A stretch of DNA of 64,000 bases from Komarekiella atlantica HA4396-MV6 (GTDB lineage: Bacteria; Cyanobacteriota; Cyanobacteriia; Cyanobacteriales; Nostocaceae): assembly GCA_019359395.1 (NCBI GenBank), contig JAHHHK010000008.1:186001-250000 (forward strand), given 5' to 3'. Made by a program: the position numbers and the translations under genes. The notes beneath the pieces were generated by a model. That model was not told the origin of the DNA, ran no database searches, and worked only from the letters and a program-made list of their open reading frames with translations. Shown piece after piece: positions 37,006 to 45,829 of this stretch. Every line of letters begins with the position of its first letter. Position 1 is the first letter of the stretch.

Positions 37006-37794
37006 ATGAAACCTATTAATGTTGTCATCATTGAAAATGAGAACATATCTAGGATTGGCGCGGCAACAATATTATCTGAAACTAGTGCAATCCAAGTCTG
37101 TGGCCTTGCCAAATACGGAAAACAAGGAATAGAAATTGTTGACAAAGAAAAGCCAGATATCGTAATTATAAATATTGATTTACCTGATATCGATGGCATT
37201 GATGTAATAAGCACAATTAAATCCAGACACGCATCAATTAGAATTGTGGTTATAACTGCAAATAGCAGCCGAGATACCATTAACGCGGCAATTAGTAATG
37301 GCGCAGACTGCTACTACGCTAAAAATAGCCTTAGAGAAGAAGTAGGAGAAAGATTCGTTGAAGCAGTAATGGCTGCGTACAATAATGAATCATGGATTGA
37401 CCCAACTATTAATCGTATTCTGATCGATAGTCTCAGGTCAAATGACACACCCGATAGAAATGCACTAGATTTGTTAAGTGATTTCTCTAATAAAGAAATC
37501 ACAGTTCTTCAATTAGCTGCCGGAGGCATGAAAAATAATGAAATTGCCAATGTAATGTATGTTTCTGAAGGTACAGTAAGGTCATATCTACATAATTCAT
37601 TTATCAAACTAGGAGTCAAAGATAGGTTAAACGCTATCCGCGAAGCAATCCGCCTGGGAATCCTCAGTTTTACAGACATGAAAATCGAAGAAGAAGTTAC
37701 TCAAGAAACCCACACAAGAGTCAAAACAAACCAAAAAAGTCAAAAAGATACAGCTAAAACGAGTAATAAGGGATACAAAGGCTGGGTTGCCTAA
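37006..37794 (+). CDS. NarL-type regulator with degenerate receiver domain
   Basis: 262 aa. Receiver domain 1-125: strand VVIIENENISRIG has E10-N11 where two acidic residues normally bind metal, and the phosphoacceptor site reads IINIDLPDIDG, placing Asn56 four residues before the conserved Pro. The Lys in YYAKN and the Thr in VVITA are retained. The output domain is LuxR/NarL type: LSNKEITVLQLAAGGMKNNEIANVMYVSEGTVRSYLHNSFIKLG. It cannot be phosphorylated in the canonical way, so it is probably a pseudo-receiver regulated by other input. The C-terminus is extended and basic. Target genes are unknown; divergence from the small membrane protein gene is noted. Confidence 0.8.
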   Translation: MKPINVVIIENENISRIGAATILSETSAIQVCGLAKYGKQGIEIVDKEKPDIVIINIDLPDIDGIDVISTIKSRHASIRIVVITANSSRDTINAAISNGADCYYAKNSLREEVGERFVEAVMAAYNNESWIDPTINRILIDSLRSNDTPDRNALDLLSDFSNKEITVLQLAAGGMKNNEIANVMYVSEGTVRSYLHNSFIKLGVKDRLNAIREAIRLGILSFTDMKIEEEVTQETHTRVKTNQKSQKDTAKTSNKGYKGWVA

Positions 37795-37798
37795 AAAA

Positions 37799-38419
37799 TT
37801 AATCAACTGCAATTATGCAGCCACCTGAATACTTTTTCTGCTGGCGGCAAGTTTTAATGATGGCGGCGTTTTTAACATAAATACTACGTGCTATCTTACC
37901 TTCCTTGGATTTAGCCCAATCCAGAAGCTTTTTATCTTCGGGTTGTAAAATGGCAGATTCAGAAGCCGCCTGCTGAAAAGTTACACTTCCAACGATAGTC
38001 TTGTGTGTAAAAACACCAATTGCAGTTCCTAAAGCCAGTACAAAACCCAATACCCCCGCCACTTGTGCTAATCGCCAATTACTTAAATTTAAGTGAGGTA
38101 TAGCCACACCAGCTTGTTTAGTCATCTTAACTAGTTCCTTGGCTGCTTCTGCGATCGCACTTTTTTGTTGTTGTATAGCCACCTTAGAAGCACTGTTAAG
38201 CTTATCGTCTACCATGTCAGTCCAACCCACCACAAGCGAGTCAAGCCTACCTGGTAGCTGCTGCAACGCAAACTGAGTTGTACCCAGTTCCGCATATAGG
38301 TTAAATAAGGGGTCATCAGGCCGAACACCCAATTTCAGTATCCAATCAGTAACCTCTGCTTTTTTCTCTTCAGAATATTCTGCAACAACTTTTTCAACAA
38401 CTTTTGCAATATTGGTCAT
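37799..38419 (-). CDS. Membrane-anchored protein of unknown function
   Basis: 206 aa. One clear membrane segment, VAGVLGFVLALGTAIGVF (about 120-137), separates an N-terminal helical part (EKVVAEYSEEKKAEVTDWIL) from a C-terminal domain with CRQQKKYSGGCIIAVD. Its stop lies 4 bp from the stop of the convergent regulator gene. It is the last gene of a minus-strand run with two ParA/MinD-type ATPases and may act as their membrane partner, an inference from context. Confidence 0.55.
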   Translation of the reverse strand: MTNIAKVVEKVVAEYSEEKKAEVTDWILKLGVRPDDPLFNLYAELGTTQFALQQLPGRLDSLVVGWTDMVDDKLNSASKVAIQQQKSAIAEAAKELVKMTKQAGVAIPHLNLSNWRLAQVAGVLGFVLALGTAIGVFTHKTIVGSVTFQQAASESAILQPEDKKLLDWAKSKEGKIARSIYVKNAAIIKTCRQQKKYSGGCIIAVD

Positions 38420-38474
38420 AGATTATTTAAACAGTCAATTTAAAATTTTCCTATTAATTTGGTAAAGCAAATAC

Positions 38475-39281
38475 CTACCATTTTTCAGATTCAATATCTT
38501 CAGTTACATCAAGATTGGAAAGACTTTGTTGATTTGCACCTACAGAAGCTAATTCTGCACAGTTAATAGTCAACCCTAAATAATTAGAAGCTATCCCATT
38601 AGAAACAATAGAGTTATGAAAATTTTCCATCCAGTTGAATACTATCGAACGCTGAATAGTATTAATAGGAGAGTTAGTTTCAATCAGTTGAGCATAAGGT
38701 AAACCAGTATCCTCAAGCAACTGGTAAAAGTCATTATCTAACCCACCTAAAACTAGTTCCAAGCCGTTTATTTTTTTAATATCAGCTTGGAATTGACTAC
38801 CTTCATAGTATCGAAATTGCTTGCTAAAGTAATAATTTTTGATAACAACATAGTCAACCTGACTACCAAAATGCTGATACAAATCCTGAAGATACTCTTC
38901 AACACAATCTTTACGATGTGATATCGGGTGCAAGAAAGTAACACGATATCCCAGACACTTAAGATTTTCTATCAGTGAAACATCTTTATCAAAGAACTTA
39001 AATTCTCGGAAGTTTTGACCTGGCATATCAGTCAAAACCACATCAATATTTGGAAACATTTCTAAGTCGAGTAATAACCTATCAGAATCACCCCTGGAGA
39101 ATCCTAAATGATTTATCTCAAAGCCTTTTGTTTGATACATCGATAGTTTGTTACGATGTCCATGATAGAAAACACGCACATTGAGTTTATTCTTCAAGTA
39201 CAACTCTAGCAAGAGTCTAGAAGTTGTGGATTTACCCACACGAGCATCACCCAATGTAATAACAAAACGCTTTTTAAACAT
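38475..39281 (-). CDS. MinD/ParA-type P-loop ATPase
   Basis: 268 aa. Walker A is GDARVGKSTTSRLL near residue 11; the DARVGKST form is unusual, lacking the KGG signature. Walker B-like VVLTDMPGQNFREF follows. No HTH. Related in plan to the neighbouring ATPase (SIMIBI fold). Such proteins can position plasmids, relaxosomes or membrane complexes. The two are 24 bp apart and co-directional, so likely co-transcribed. Confidence 0.65.
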   Translation of the reverse strand: MFKKRFVITLGDARVGKSTTSRLLLELYLKNKLNVRVFYHGHRNKLSMYQTKGFEINHLGFSRGDSDRLLLDLEMFPNIDVVLTDMPGQNFREFKFFDKDVSLIENLKCLGYRVTFLHPISHRKDCVEEYLQDLYQHFGSQVDYVVIKNYYFSKQFRYYEGSQFQADIKKINGLELVLGGLDNDFYQLLEDTGLPYAQLIETNSPINTIQRSIVFNWMENFHNSIVSNGIASNYLGLTINCAELASVGANQQSLSNLDVTEDIESEKW

Positions 39282-39304
39282 AACAAACCAAGCAACCTAT
39301 TCAA

Positions 39305-40228
39305 TTAAGCAGCTATATTTTGAGATGGTAAATTTGAATCTTGGTTTTTAGCTTTTTCTTTTTCTTCATTTTCTCTAAGTTCTTTAGATTTTTCAACAAC
39401 TGCTGGGTAGTAACCATCATCTGGTTGTATATCAAAACCCAATAAATTAAATGCTGGCTTAATTTGCGTTTCAAACTCAGCAAGCCAAGATTTAATTCTT
39501 GACTTAATTACAATATTTGTTGCTTTATGAGTCTGACCTTCATTAAACGTTAAAGCATGGCGATCAATAAAGTCGTAAGACTTGTAGAATAAGTCTGGCA
39601 TTACAAGTTCTATCAGACCTGTTGCAAGCATATTTTGACGTAGAGAAGCGTCATTATAACGCTCAAATTTTTCTTCTTCACCATGAAATAAGTTCTTGAC
39701 AACAATATAATCTACTTGATCTTTACAAAGTTCACGCAGTTTTTCTAAAACATTTATTGAATCAAGAACCCTACTAATCACCGAAATCATTGTAACTCGA
39801 CAATTAATATCGGTTTTAAGCACTTCAAAAAATGAAAGCTCTTTGACATAACTTTCAAAGAAACCTCCAGATTGTGCTGGTAAGTCTAATAGCGTAATAG
39901 GACAATCACTCTCATCTAAATTAATTAATAAATCGTCAGCACCACCTCTATGGAAAATATCAATGTAACGTATTATCGGTCGGTAGTCTTTTTTGAAATA
40001 TCTTTCTAACTGAGGATTTCTTAAGTCAGCTTCATAAGTAACACAGGGTAAATTTTTATTAATGTACAGTTGAAAAAGCGCTCGTGCAAAGGTGCTTTTT
40101 CCCACGCCACCTTTATCACCTGTGACAATTATTAGCCGCTTTTGAGGTTTACTATTACTATTATTAGTATTGGTTGTATTATCATCAGACATGACTTTCT
40201 TACCCTTATTGGTTCTATTTTGAGACAT
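39305..40228 (-). CDS. MinD/ParA-type P-loop ATPase with long N-terminal linker
   Basis: 307 aa. The deviant Walker A GDKGGVGKSTFARAL lies after a 30-residue Asn/Ser-rich linker, and Walker B-like ITLLDLPAQSGGFF is visible. The Lys before GG is present, so the signature lysine of MinD/ParA proteins is kept. It is the first gene of the trio with the shorter ATPase and the membrane protein. Its role in transfer or segregation is undefined. Confidence 0.7.
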   Translation of the reverse strand: MSQNRTNKGKKVMSDDNTTNTNNSNSKPQKRLIIVTGDKGGVGKSTFARALFQLYINKNLPCVTYEADLRNPQLERYFKKDYRPIIRYIDIFHRGGADDLLINLDESDCPITLLDLPAQSGGFFESYVKELSFFEVLKTDINCRVTMISVISRVLDSINVLEKLRELCKDQVDYIVVKNLFHGEEEKFERYNDASLRQNMLATGLIELVMPDLFYKSYDFIDRHALTFNEGQTHKATNIVIKSRIKSWLAEFETQIKPAFNLLGFDIQPDDGYYPAVVEKSKELRENEEKEKAKNQDSNLPSQNIAA

Positions 40229-41062
40229 AACAATTCTCTACAAAGCAAATACACTTTGTTGATGTAAATCGAAGGTTTTAAACATTATTTTGAAGCAGAT
40301 AATTCATTTATGATAGTTGATAATTATTTGATATAAGCAACATTTAATAATAAAATTAGTTGATTATACAGGTTCCCAGTAAACCACTTAAAATGACTGC
40401 ATTCCTTCATCAATCCTCCCATAACAAATAATTAGAATTACAAAAATGTCAATGCCTGAATCAATTTTAAAATGCTCATATAGTTGTCGTGAAAATTAGC
40501 TATATGAGGAAGCCAATAAATACTCATTATTCAATGAAACCTGACTACTCTGTTTTACATAGATTGCTTTTAGTATGTAACCTTTAGCTCAAAAAGCCAA
40601 TCGACAAAATTTCAATATTTAATTAACATCTGTTGATATATAAATTAGTAATAGATTTCATATAGTTTGCTTTGAACAGGGGTAGTTGGATGTTTCTTTA
40701 GTAAGCATTTCGCCCTTCTCGGCGATAGCTGACTAAACGCATAGCTTTCAATAATCGCAGTTGATGACAAAAAGATTTAGCTTATAAAACTGGTCAAACG
40801 ATCTATCAAATTAAGCATGGATTGTTATCAAATTATTTGGTTCAGCAACTAAAACGTCCCGACATAGCCATGTCTATAATTTAGGGTTCTTACGTTACTT
40901 TTATGGTGAGAATGAAAATTGGCTCAATTTTCATTCTCACCATTTAGTATATTCGATGTCTGAAGTTGAGATACTGCAATAGGTTACAAATTTCAAAATC
41001 CTATCAAATAGCACAGATACTACCATATAAATGGTAACATCATAAATTTTTATGCAAGCGCT
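40229..41062. other. Intergenic stretch without genes, contains a strong hairpin
   Basis: No coding region is supported. A perfect 18-bp inverted repeat with a 5-bp loop lies at 40903-40943 (arms ATGGTGAGAATGAAAATT and its complement). It has no T-run, and its origin is unclear. Confidence 0.45.
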
Positions 41063-41217
41063 ATGAAATTTCCCGTAGATAAAATTCTGAATCTCCCAGA
41101 GATGAAAGTGTTAGACTCTTAAGAAATTGAAGGCATGGGAATAGTTATAACAATAGAGAAATCTGTGAATTATTTTACTTGTTCCTCGTGTAGACAAATT
41201 ACTCACAGTATACATTA
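41063..41217 (+). pseudogene. ISL3-type transposase N-terminal remnant
   Basis: The text reads MKFPVDKILNLPEMKVLDS, a stop, then EIEGMGIVITIEKSVNYFTCSSCRQITHSIH. The pattern of a short hydrophobic-helix start followed by a CxxC zinc motif is that of ISL3 transposases. It contains at least two stops and no catalytic domain. Confidence 0.55.
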
Positions 41218-41977
41218 AAATCATTGTGGCAATGGGGTGGGAGGATACTCACCTGCATCTAGTCTAAACAGCAAAATTGAGATTAGCGGGCGTAAATTGA
41301 CCGAAAAAATGGGGTTTTGTGTCTGCTAATGCTCCTCAAAACCCCAAAAAATTATGTCATCTCAGGTAAGTGGAACTATTTCACATGTATGTCAGTTCGA
41401 CTACTACAAAACTACTCAGACCATAGCTTTCCTGACTTAGTACCAATGTTGGTACTTTTTACGTTTTTTGCCATGGTATTTTTTGGGATAATACTCGTAG
41501 TCTTTGTTTTTGTCGTAGTCGTCTTTGTGGTATCCCCCAGATAAAAGCTGCTGTTCCTGTATGGATAAATCCACAAGTAAATCAGACGTGATGATTGAAT
41601 CAGACATATTTTTACCTCACTTACTTCATTGAGATTACACACCTACGCAAGAAAAACCAGGTGTGTAACACTACGCTTTCATTTTTAAACCCGTTTTATA
41701 AAGATTAAATTCTCCTAAAGTAAGAAAATAAAAATTTGTATTTTAGGCTATAGAGTTATACCAAATACTATCTTAAGCTATTGAAAAACTTTATACATGC
41801 TATTATAATCTGTTATTTTTTATTTGCCATTCTGACAGTAGTTTGATAAAAAATAAATCTGAATATATAAAGATATTTACATATTTTTACATACTGCTGA
41901 AATCTTTATTATGTAAGCTTTTTAGCTTATTCTATTACCTATCTTATCTATAAATCAAATAGTTGATGCATATCAAG
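41218..41977. other. Decayed region without intact gene
   Basis: At about 41220-41265 the frame IIVAMGWEDTHLHLV resembles the start of plasmid pRiA4b ORF-3-type proteins, but it is too short to name. The rest is low-complexity AT-rich sequence. Confidence 0.3.
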
Positions 41978-41995
41978 ATGAAATTAGGATGAAAT
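41978..41995 (+). promoter_or_regulatory. RppA-type box upstream of the small peptide gene
   Basis: ATGAAATTAGGATGAAAT. TGAAAT repeats 11 bp apart, as for an OmpR-family regulator. It lies in plus orientation 364 bp before the peptide gene at 42359. Confidence 0.6.
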
Positions 41996-42358
41996 TCTCG
42001 TATGTAATTAGTAAGAAATATTTTTAATGTCATTAGGCAGACGTAAACGCGCTGACAATTTCTTAAAGTAGGTGATTATGGACTCGAATCAAGTCACCAA
42101 CATTACGAACTAAGCAAAACTAACCCAAACGCAAACAAGCTAAAGAATACTGCCAATCAAACGTTACAGCAGCCGAATTAGGTAATATGCACTTATTGCG
42201 AGTTATAGTATGAACAACATATCAAGAATTATGAACTATTTAATTATGTCCTAAAAATAGATTAGTTATATGAAAAACTTCATATACACTCTGATTAAAT
42301 TCAGATTGATAAAGTAGAATTTAAGAAGTAAATTTCTAAAGGATTCCAAGGTACAGTT

Positions 42359-42619
42359 GTGGATAAAATAGTAGTTTTTGACTTTCATTTTAGTCATACA
42401 GATACATTTTTATATGATTTGACTCCAGCGCAAGTAGACACTGTATTGGGTGGTGTTGATGCTTCTGATTATCCCTATAATGCTGCTTATATATTGAGTA
42501 TTCATGATGGCATAAATCGTGTACAATTCAACACTTACGGTGTAGGCAGCAGTTACAGAAATAAATATAGCTCCGTAAACAATTCCGATCAGGTTTTCAT
42601 TAATTACTATCCGATTTAA
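42359..42619 (+). CDS. Small protein with a GG-type leader-like segment
   Basis: 86 aa from a GTG with AAGG eight bases upstream. DLTPAQVDTVLGGVD near residues 20-34 resembles the double-glycine leader motif (LxxEELxxVxGG) of exported bacteriocin-like peptides, leaving about 54 residues of core rich in Tyr, Asn and Ser. No modification or C39 peptidase gene is nearby, so the reading is tentative. A strong terminator hairpin follows 42 bp later, supporting a real transcript. Confidence 0.45.
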   Translation: MDKIVVFDFHFSHTDTFLYDLTPAQVDTVLGGVDASDYPYNAAYILSIHDGINRVQFNTYGVGSSYRNKYSSVNNSDQVFINYYPI

Positions 42620-42661
42620 TTATTAGTAATTGATGTGGTTGTCTTGCAGACTTAGAGTTTA

Positions 42662-42692
42662 GTGGGTCATCAACTTATAGTTGATGACCCAC
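42662..42692. terminator. Bidirectional hairpin between convergent genes
   Basis: GTGGGTCATCAACT and its complement form a perfect 14-bp stem with a 3-nt loop (TAT). It sits between the plus-strand peptide gene and the minus-strand sensor kinase gene. Confidence 0.7.
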
Positions 42693-42763
42693 AGATAAAA
42701 ATTTATTTTCAGATGGCTAAGTAGCAAGAAACGATCTAGCAAGGTTTATATAAGTATCTGTTT

Positions 42764-44164
42764 TTAACGATACAATATTTTAAATGGGTAAATAAAGCGA
42801 ACAGTTTTAAGTGGGGGTATATTAAAAGGTAGCTTGATAGTGAAAGTGCTGCCTTCACCTAAGTTACTTTGCACATCTATGCTGCCGTGGTGTGACTGGA
42901 TAATTGCTTGAACAATAGCTAGTCCTAAACCAGAACCGCCAGTACTACGGGAGCGATCGCTACTCACCCGATAAAAGCGATCAAAAATTCGAGTAAGTTC
43001 GTGTTTTGGAATACCAATTCCTGTATCTTGAACTTTAATTACAGCATTATGGTCGTTGCGGTCTAAGAAAACCGTTACCTCCCCTCCTCTGGGTGTGTAT
43101 TGAATTGCATTGACAATTAAATTAGAAAACAAGCGATAAAGCTGGTCAGAATTACCTATAATATTTAAGGGTTCATGCACTCGTATTAAAGATGTTAGCT
43201 TTACCCCTGCGGCAGTTGCCATCGCCTCAAACTCCTCAACTAAATCGCTAACAATATCATTTAGGGAACAAACTTCACGTTGTAACTTTTGGGCTTGTCT
43301 ATCTATACGTGCCAACATTAATAAATCAACAACTAAAGCTGTTAGCCGCTGATTCTGACGCTGTATAGTTTGCAAAATATCCCTTGTCTCTTCTTCGTCT
43401 ATTCGTGACATTAAAAGTGCTGATTCCACCGTCGCACCTGTTGCAGCTAAAGGCGTTCGTAATTCATGTGCTGCATCTGCTGTAAATTGCTGAATTTGTC
43501 GATAGGATTGATAAATTGGCTGCATAGCTAATCCTGATAGCCACCAACTAGCACCAGCAATCATACCCATTGCAACTAAAAGCCCGAATACCAAGACTAA
43601 TTTCACACTGTCCAAGTAATGATTAAACTCTTGTAGACTTCGCCCTACTTGCATATATCCCCAATCTTGATAATTTTGGGTGTGCAGCGCTAGAGTAATT
43701 TGATGGTAATCTTTGCCCTTGCTGTCTTTGAGAAATTGCCAAGTTTTTTGATTAAAAACGTCAGATAATCCTTCTGGATAATAACCAGCAGTAGCAATTA
43801 ATTTTCCAGAAGTATCAAAAAAACGTATATAGTAGCTAGTTTTAGTAACGATACCAAGAAGATGACGTTTAGAATCTGACTGTTGTTGAATACAATTAGT
43901 AGCTCCAGTTCCACAGTTATCTATATTTGGGAATAACTGATGTACCAATGGTTCTAAATGTCCAGGTGACTGTAGTTTTAGTTCGATACTATCGTGTAAT
44001 GTTCCCGCTACAGACTCGATTTCACTATCTAAAGCCACCACATGGGCATGGAACACTGCTCGATAAAAACCGAAGGCACATAAGCTTAAAATTAAACCCA
44101 TAACGATGGCATAATACAGAGCCAAACGAATACGGGTAAGCCGAAACAGCTTATTCTGATTCAT
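42764..44164 (-). CDS. rppB: RppB/NrsS-type sensor histidine kinase
   Basis: 466 aa from the ATG at 44164 (MNQNKLFRLTRIRLALYYAIVMG), with two membrane segments (about 10-32 and 188-210) around a periplasmic domain of roughly 150 residues containing two Cys (NCGTGATNC). The kinase core has H-box FTADAAHELRTPLAATGA, N-box LFSNLIVNAIQYTPRGG, G1 VQDTGIGIPKHEL and G2 GGSGLGLAIVQ. It overlaps rppA by 14 bp. RppB/NrsS senses nickel or redox changes in Synechocystis; the signal here is unknown. Confidence 0.82.
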   Translation of the reverse strand: MNQNKLFRLTRIRLALYYAIVMGLILSLCAFGFYRAVFHAHVVALDSEIESVAGTLHDSIELKLQSPGHLEPLVHQLFPNIDNCGTGATNCIQQQSDSKRHLLGIVTKTSYYIRFFDTSGKLIATAGYYPEGLSDVFNQKTWQFLKDSKGKDYHQITLALHTQNYQDWGYMQVGRSLQEFNHYLDSVKLVLVFGLLVAMGMIAGASWWLSGLAMQPIYQSYRQIQQFTADAAHELRTPLAATGATVESALLMSRIDEEETRDILQTIQRQNQRLTALVVDLLMLARIDRQAQKLQREVCSLNDIVSDLVEEFEAMATAAGVKLTSLIRVHEPLNIIGNSDQLYRLFSNLIVNAIQYTPRGGEVTVFLDRNDHNAVIKVQDTGIGIPKHELTRIFDRFYRVSSDRSRSTGGSGLGLAIVQAIIQSHHGSIDVQSNLGEGSTFTIKLPFNIPPLKTVRFIYPFKILYR

Positions 44165-44855
44165 TGTTAAGATTAAGACGATATCCCATACCGTGCAAAG
44201 TTTCAATCAAGTTAGGACAGTCGCTATTGGTGAGTTTGCGACGTAACAAACGTATTTGCGCCGCTACTACATTGCTACTAGATTCCGCATTAACTTCCCA
44301 AATCTGATTACGAATTTGTTCGGTAGTAACAATTTGGTTGGGGTGCTTCATAAAATACTCTAACAGTTGGAATTCTTTATTAGTTAAAGGAATCCTTTGT
44401 TGTTCACCTATAGCATTTTGTCTTACAACTGTACTGTTGCCATAATCTAGAGTCAAGTTATCAACAGTCAATTGTTGTGGTTGAAAGTGCGGAGAACGAC
44501 GCTGCAAAGCCCGCAATCGTGCCAGTAGTTCTATCATACTAAATGGTTTTACTAAGTAATCGTCAGCACCCGCATCTAGTCCAGCAACTTTATCTTCCAT
44601 TCTATCTTTGGCAGTTAGCATCAAGATAGGAAGAGGATTTCCTTTGTAACGCAGTCTTTTGCACAATTCTAAACCAGTAATTCCTGGAAGCATCCAGTCA
44701 AGAATCGCTACTGTATATTGTGTCGAACGATTTTCTAAATATGCCCATGCATCATTACCATCCATGATCCAATCAACTAAGTACTTATGTTGATTTAGGA
44801 TGCGCTTAATAGCAGCCCCCAAATCTGGCTCATCTTCGACTAGCAGCATCCTCAT
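44151..44855 (-). CDS. rppA: RppA/NrsR-type OmpR-family response regulator
   Basis: 234 aa from the ATG at 44855 (MRMLLVEDEPDLGAAI), the usual start in the family; an ATG at 44903 is an alternative. The receiver has the acidic EDE triad, the phospho-Asp in VAILDWMLPGITG and a Lys in YLVKPFSM. The winged-helix domain includes LTNKEFQLLEYFMKHPNQIV and VVAAQIRLLRRKL. It is encoded with its kinase. Two ATGAAAT-N4-ATGAAAT boxes lie upstream, implying autoregulation. Confidence 0.85.
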   Translation of the reverse strand: MRMLLVEDEPDLGAAIKRILNQHKYLVDWIMDGNDAWAYLENRSTQYTVAILDWMLPGITGLELCKRLRYKGNPLPILMLTAKDRMEDKVAGLDAGADDYLVKPFSMIELLARLRALQRRSPHFQPQQLTVDNLTLDYGNSTVVRQNAIGEQQRIPLTNKEFQLLEYFMKHPNQIVTTEQIRNQIWEVNAESSSNVVAAQIRLLRRKLTNSDCPNLIETLHGMGYRLNLNNESE

Positions 44856-44947
44856 ATCAAGTTGAGTAGTTAAAGGTTCGTTGTAAATTTGTGATGTAAG
44901 CATAGTTTGCAATAGGGATACCCCTATAAACAGGTTGACATTTAGAT

Positions 44948-44965
44948 ATGAAATTAGGATGAAAT
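44948..44965 (-). promoter_or_regulatory. RppA-type box upstream of rppA
   Basis: Written on the plus strand as ATGAAATTAGGATGAAAT. In the direction of rppA the direct TTTCAT repeats are followed about 20 bp later by TATAGG, a plausible -10. Confidence 0.65.
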
Positions 44966-45137
44966 TCTTACAAATTAGGATTAAGCTATACAAGACATAA
45001 CAGCAGTTTAGTATCTTACAGATACATAATTAAGTAGAGCAACTTGCCAAAATAGGGTGTGAACTTAGTTTGAGGAGTTACAGAAACTAAGTTTTGCAAG
45101 ATATCTAGTGAGTCAATAATAATTTTGACACGTAAAT

Positions 45138-45155
45138 ATGAAATTAAGATGAAAT
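45138..45155 (-). promoter_or_regulatory. Second RppA-type box upstream of rppA
   Basis: ATGAAATTAAGATGAAAT on the plus strand. The surrounding 90 bp (45062-45160) resembles the DNA around the box at 48868, indicating a copied promoter segment. Confidence 0.55.
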
Positions 45156-45829
45156 TTCAACTATAGGACTCCTATTTAATTTTTGAAATAACTCAGTACA
45201 CCTCTACTTCCATTCTTTCTTGTTCCCTATTCCCAGTTAAGAGTTCACTCCTTACACAAACAATTTTAGAAATCAAAGCGGATTGCTATAGTTCAATAAT
45301 ATTTATAAGTTTTGTTGTCATTAATTAGTTGATATCTAACTAAGGTTAGTTTTTCTCTCTAACTTAAGTTAGATATTATGCAAAATATATTATAATCAAT
45401 GTAATTAATTTATACGTATTTAAGAACATTTTGTTGTTAATCTTTTATATCAAGACAAAGTTAATTAAATAACAATAAAAAAACTATTAATACTGATTTT
45501 TGGAAAAGATTAAAGACCAAACAAAAAATTTCATCTTTATTTCATATTTATACTTCAATATAAAAAATAGGTCGATTCCATGATGGATCTCGATATTTTT
45601 GTGGACATCAGTTAAAAACTTGCTCAGGTAGTTATCATTTAGACCTAATTGATATTTACTTTTGGTCAAATTGAAACAGGTTTAGGCGGTGACGAGCTAT
45701 ACAAAAAATATTCCTTATAATTCGTATCGTCAATAAAACAATGTAGTAGTGATATTGGAAGTAAAAACCCGATCAAGTGAGCAAGTTCACGTAGTCATGA
45801 TAATTCCTACTACTTTTTAAATTTTTTGG
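45156..45829. other. AT-rich intergenic region
   Basis: No gene is supported. A short frame GLGGDELYKKY near 45690 recalls an asparagine-synthetase motif but stands alone. The promoter of the SbnA-like gene must be near the right end. Confidence 0.35.

Noticed and set aside
40903-40943. Perfect 18-bp hairpin as a terminator
   Set aside because: No T-run and no adjacent gene end on either strand, so only noted as a hairpin.
41317-41642. Two overlapping small frames with Val/Phe-rich or Thr/Lys repeats
   Set aside because: Simple sequence (GTCGTAGTC-like) read on opposite strands; no gene evidence.
45487-45735. Possible asparagine synthetase remnant (GLGGDELYKKY) and a 60-codon minus frame
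   Set aside because: Only one short motif without neighbouring similarity; chance cannot be excluded.
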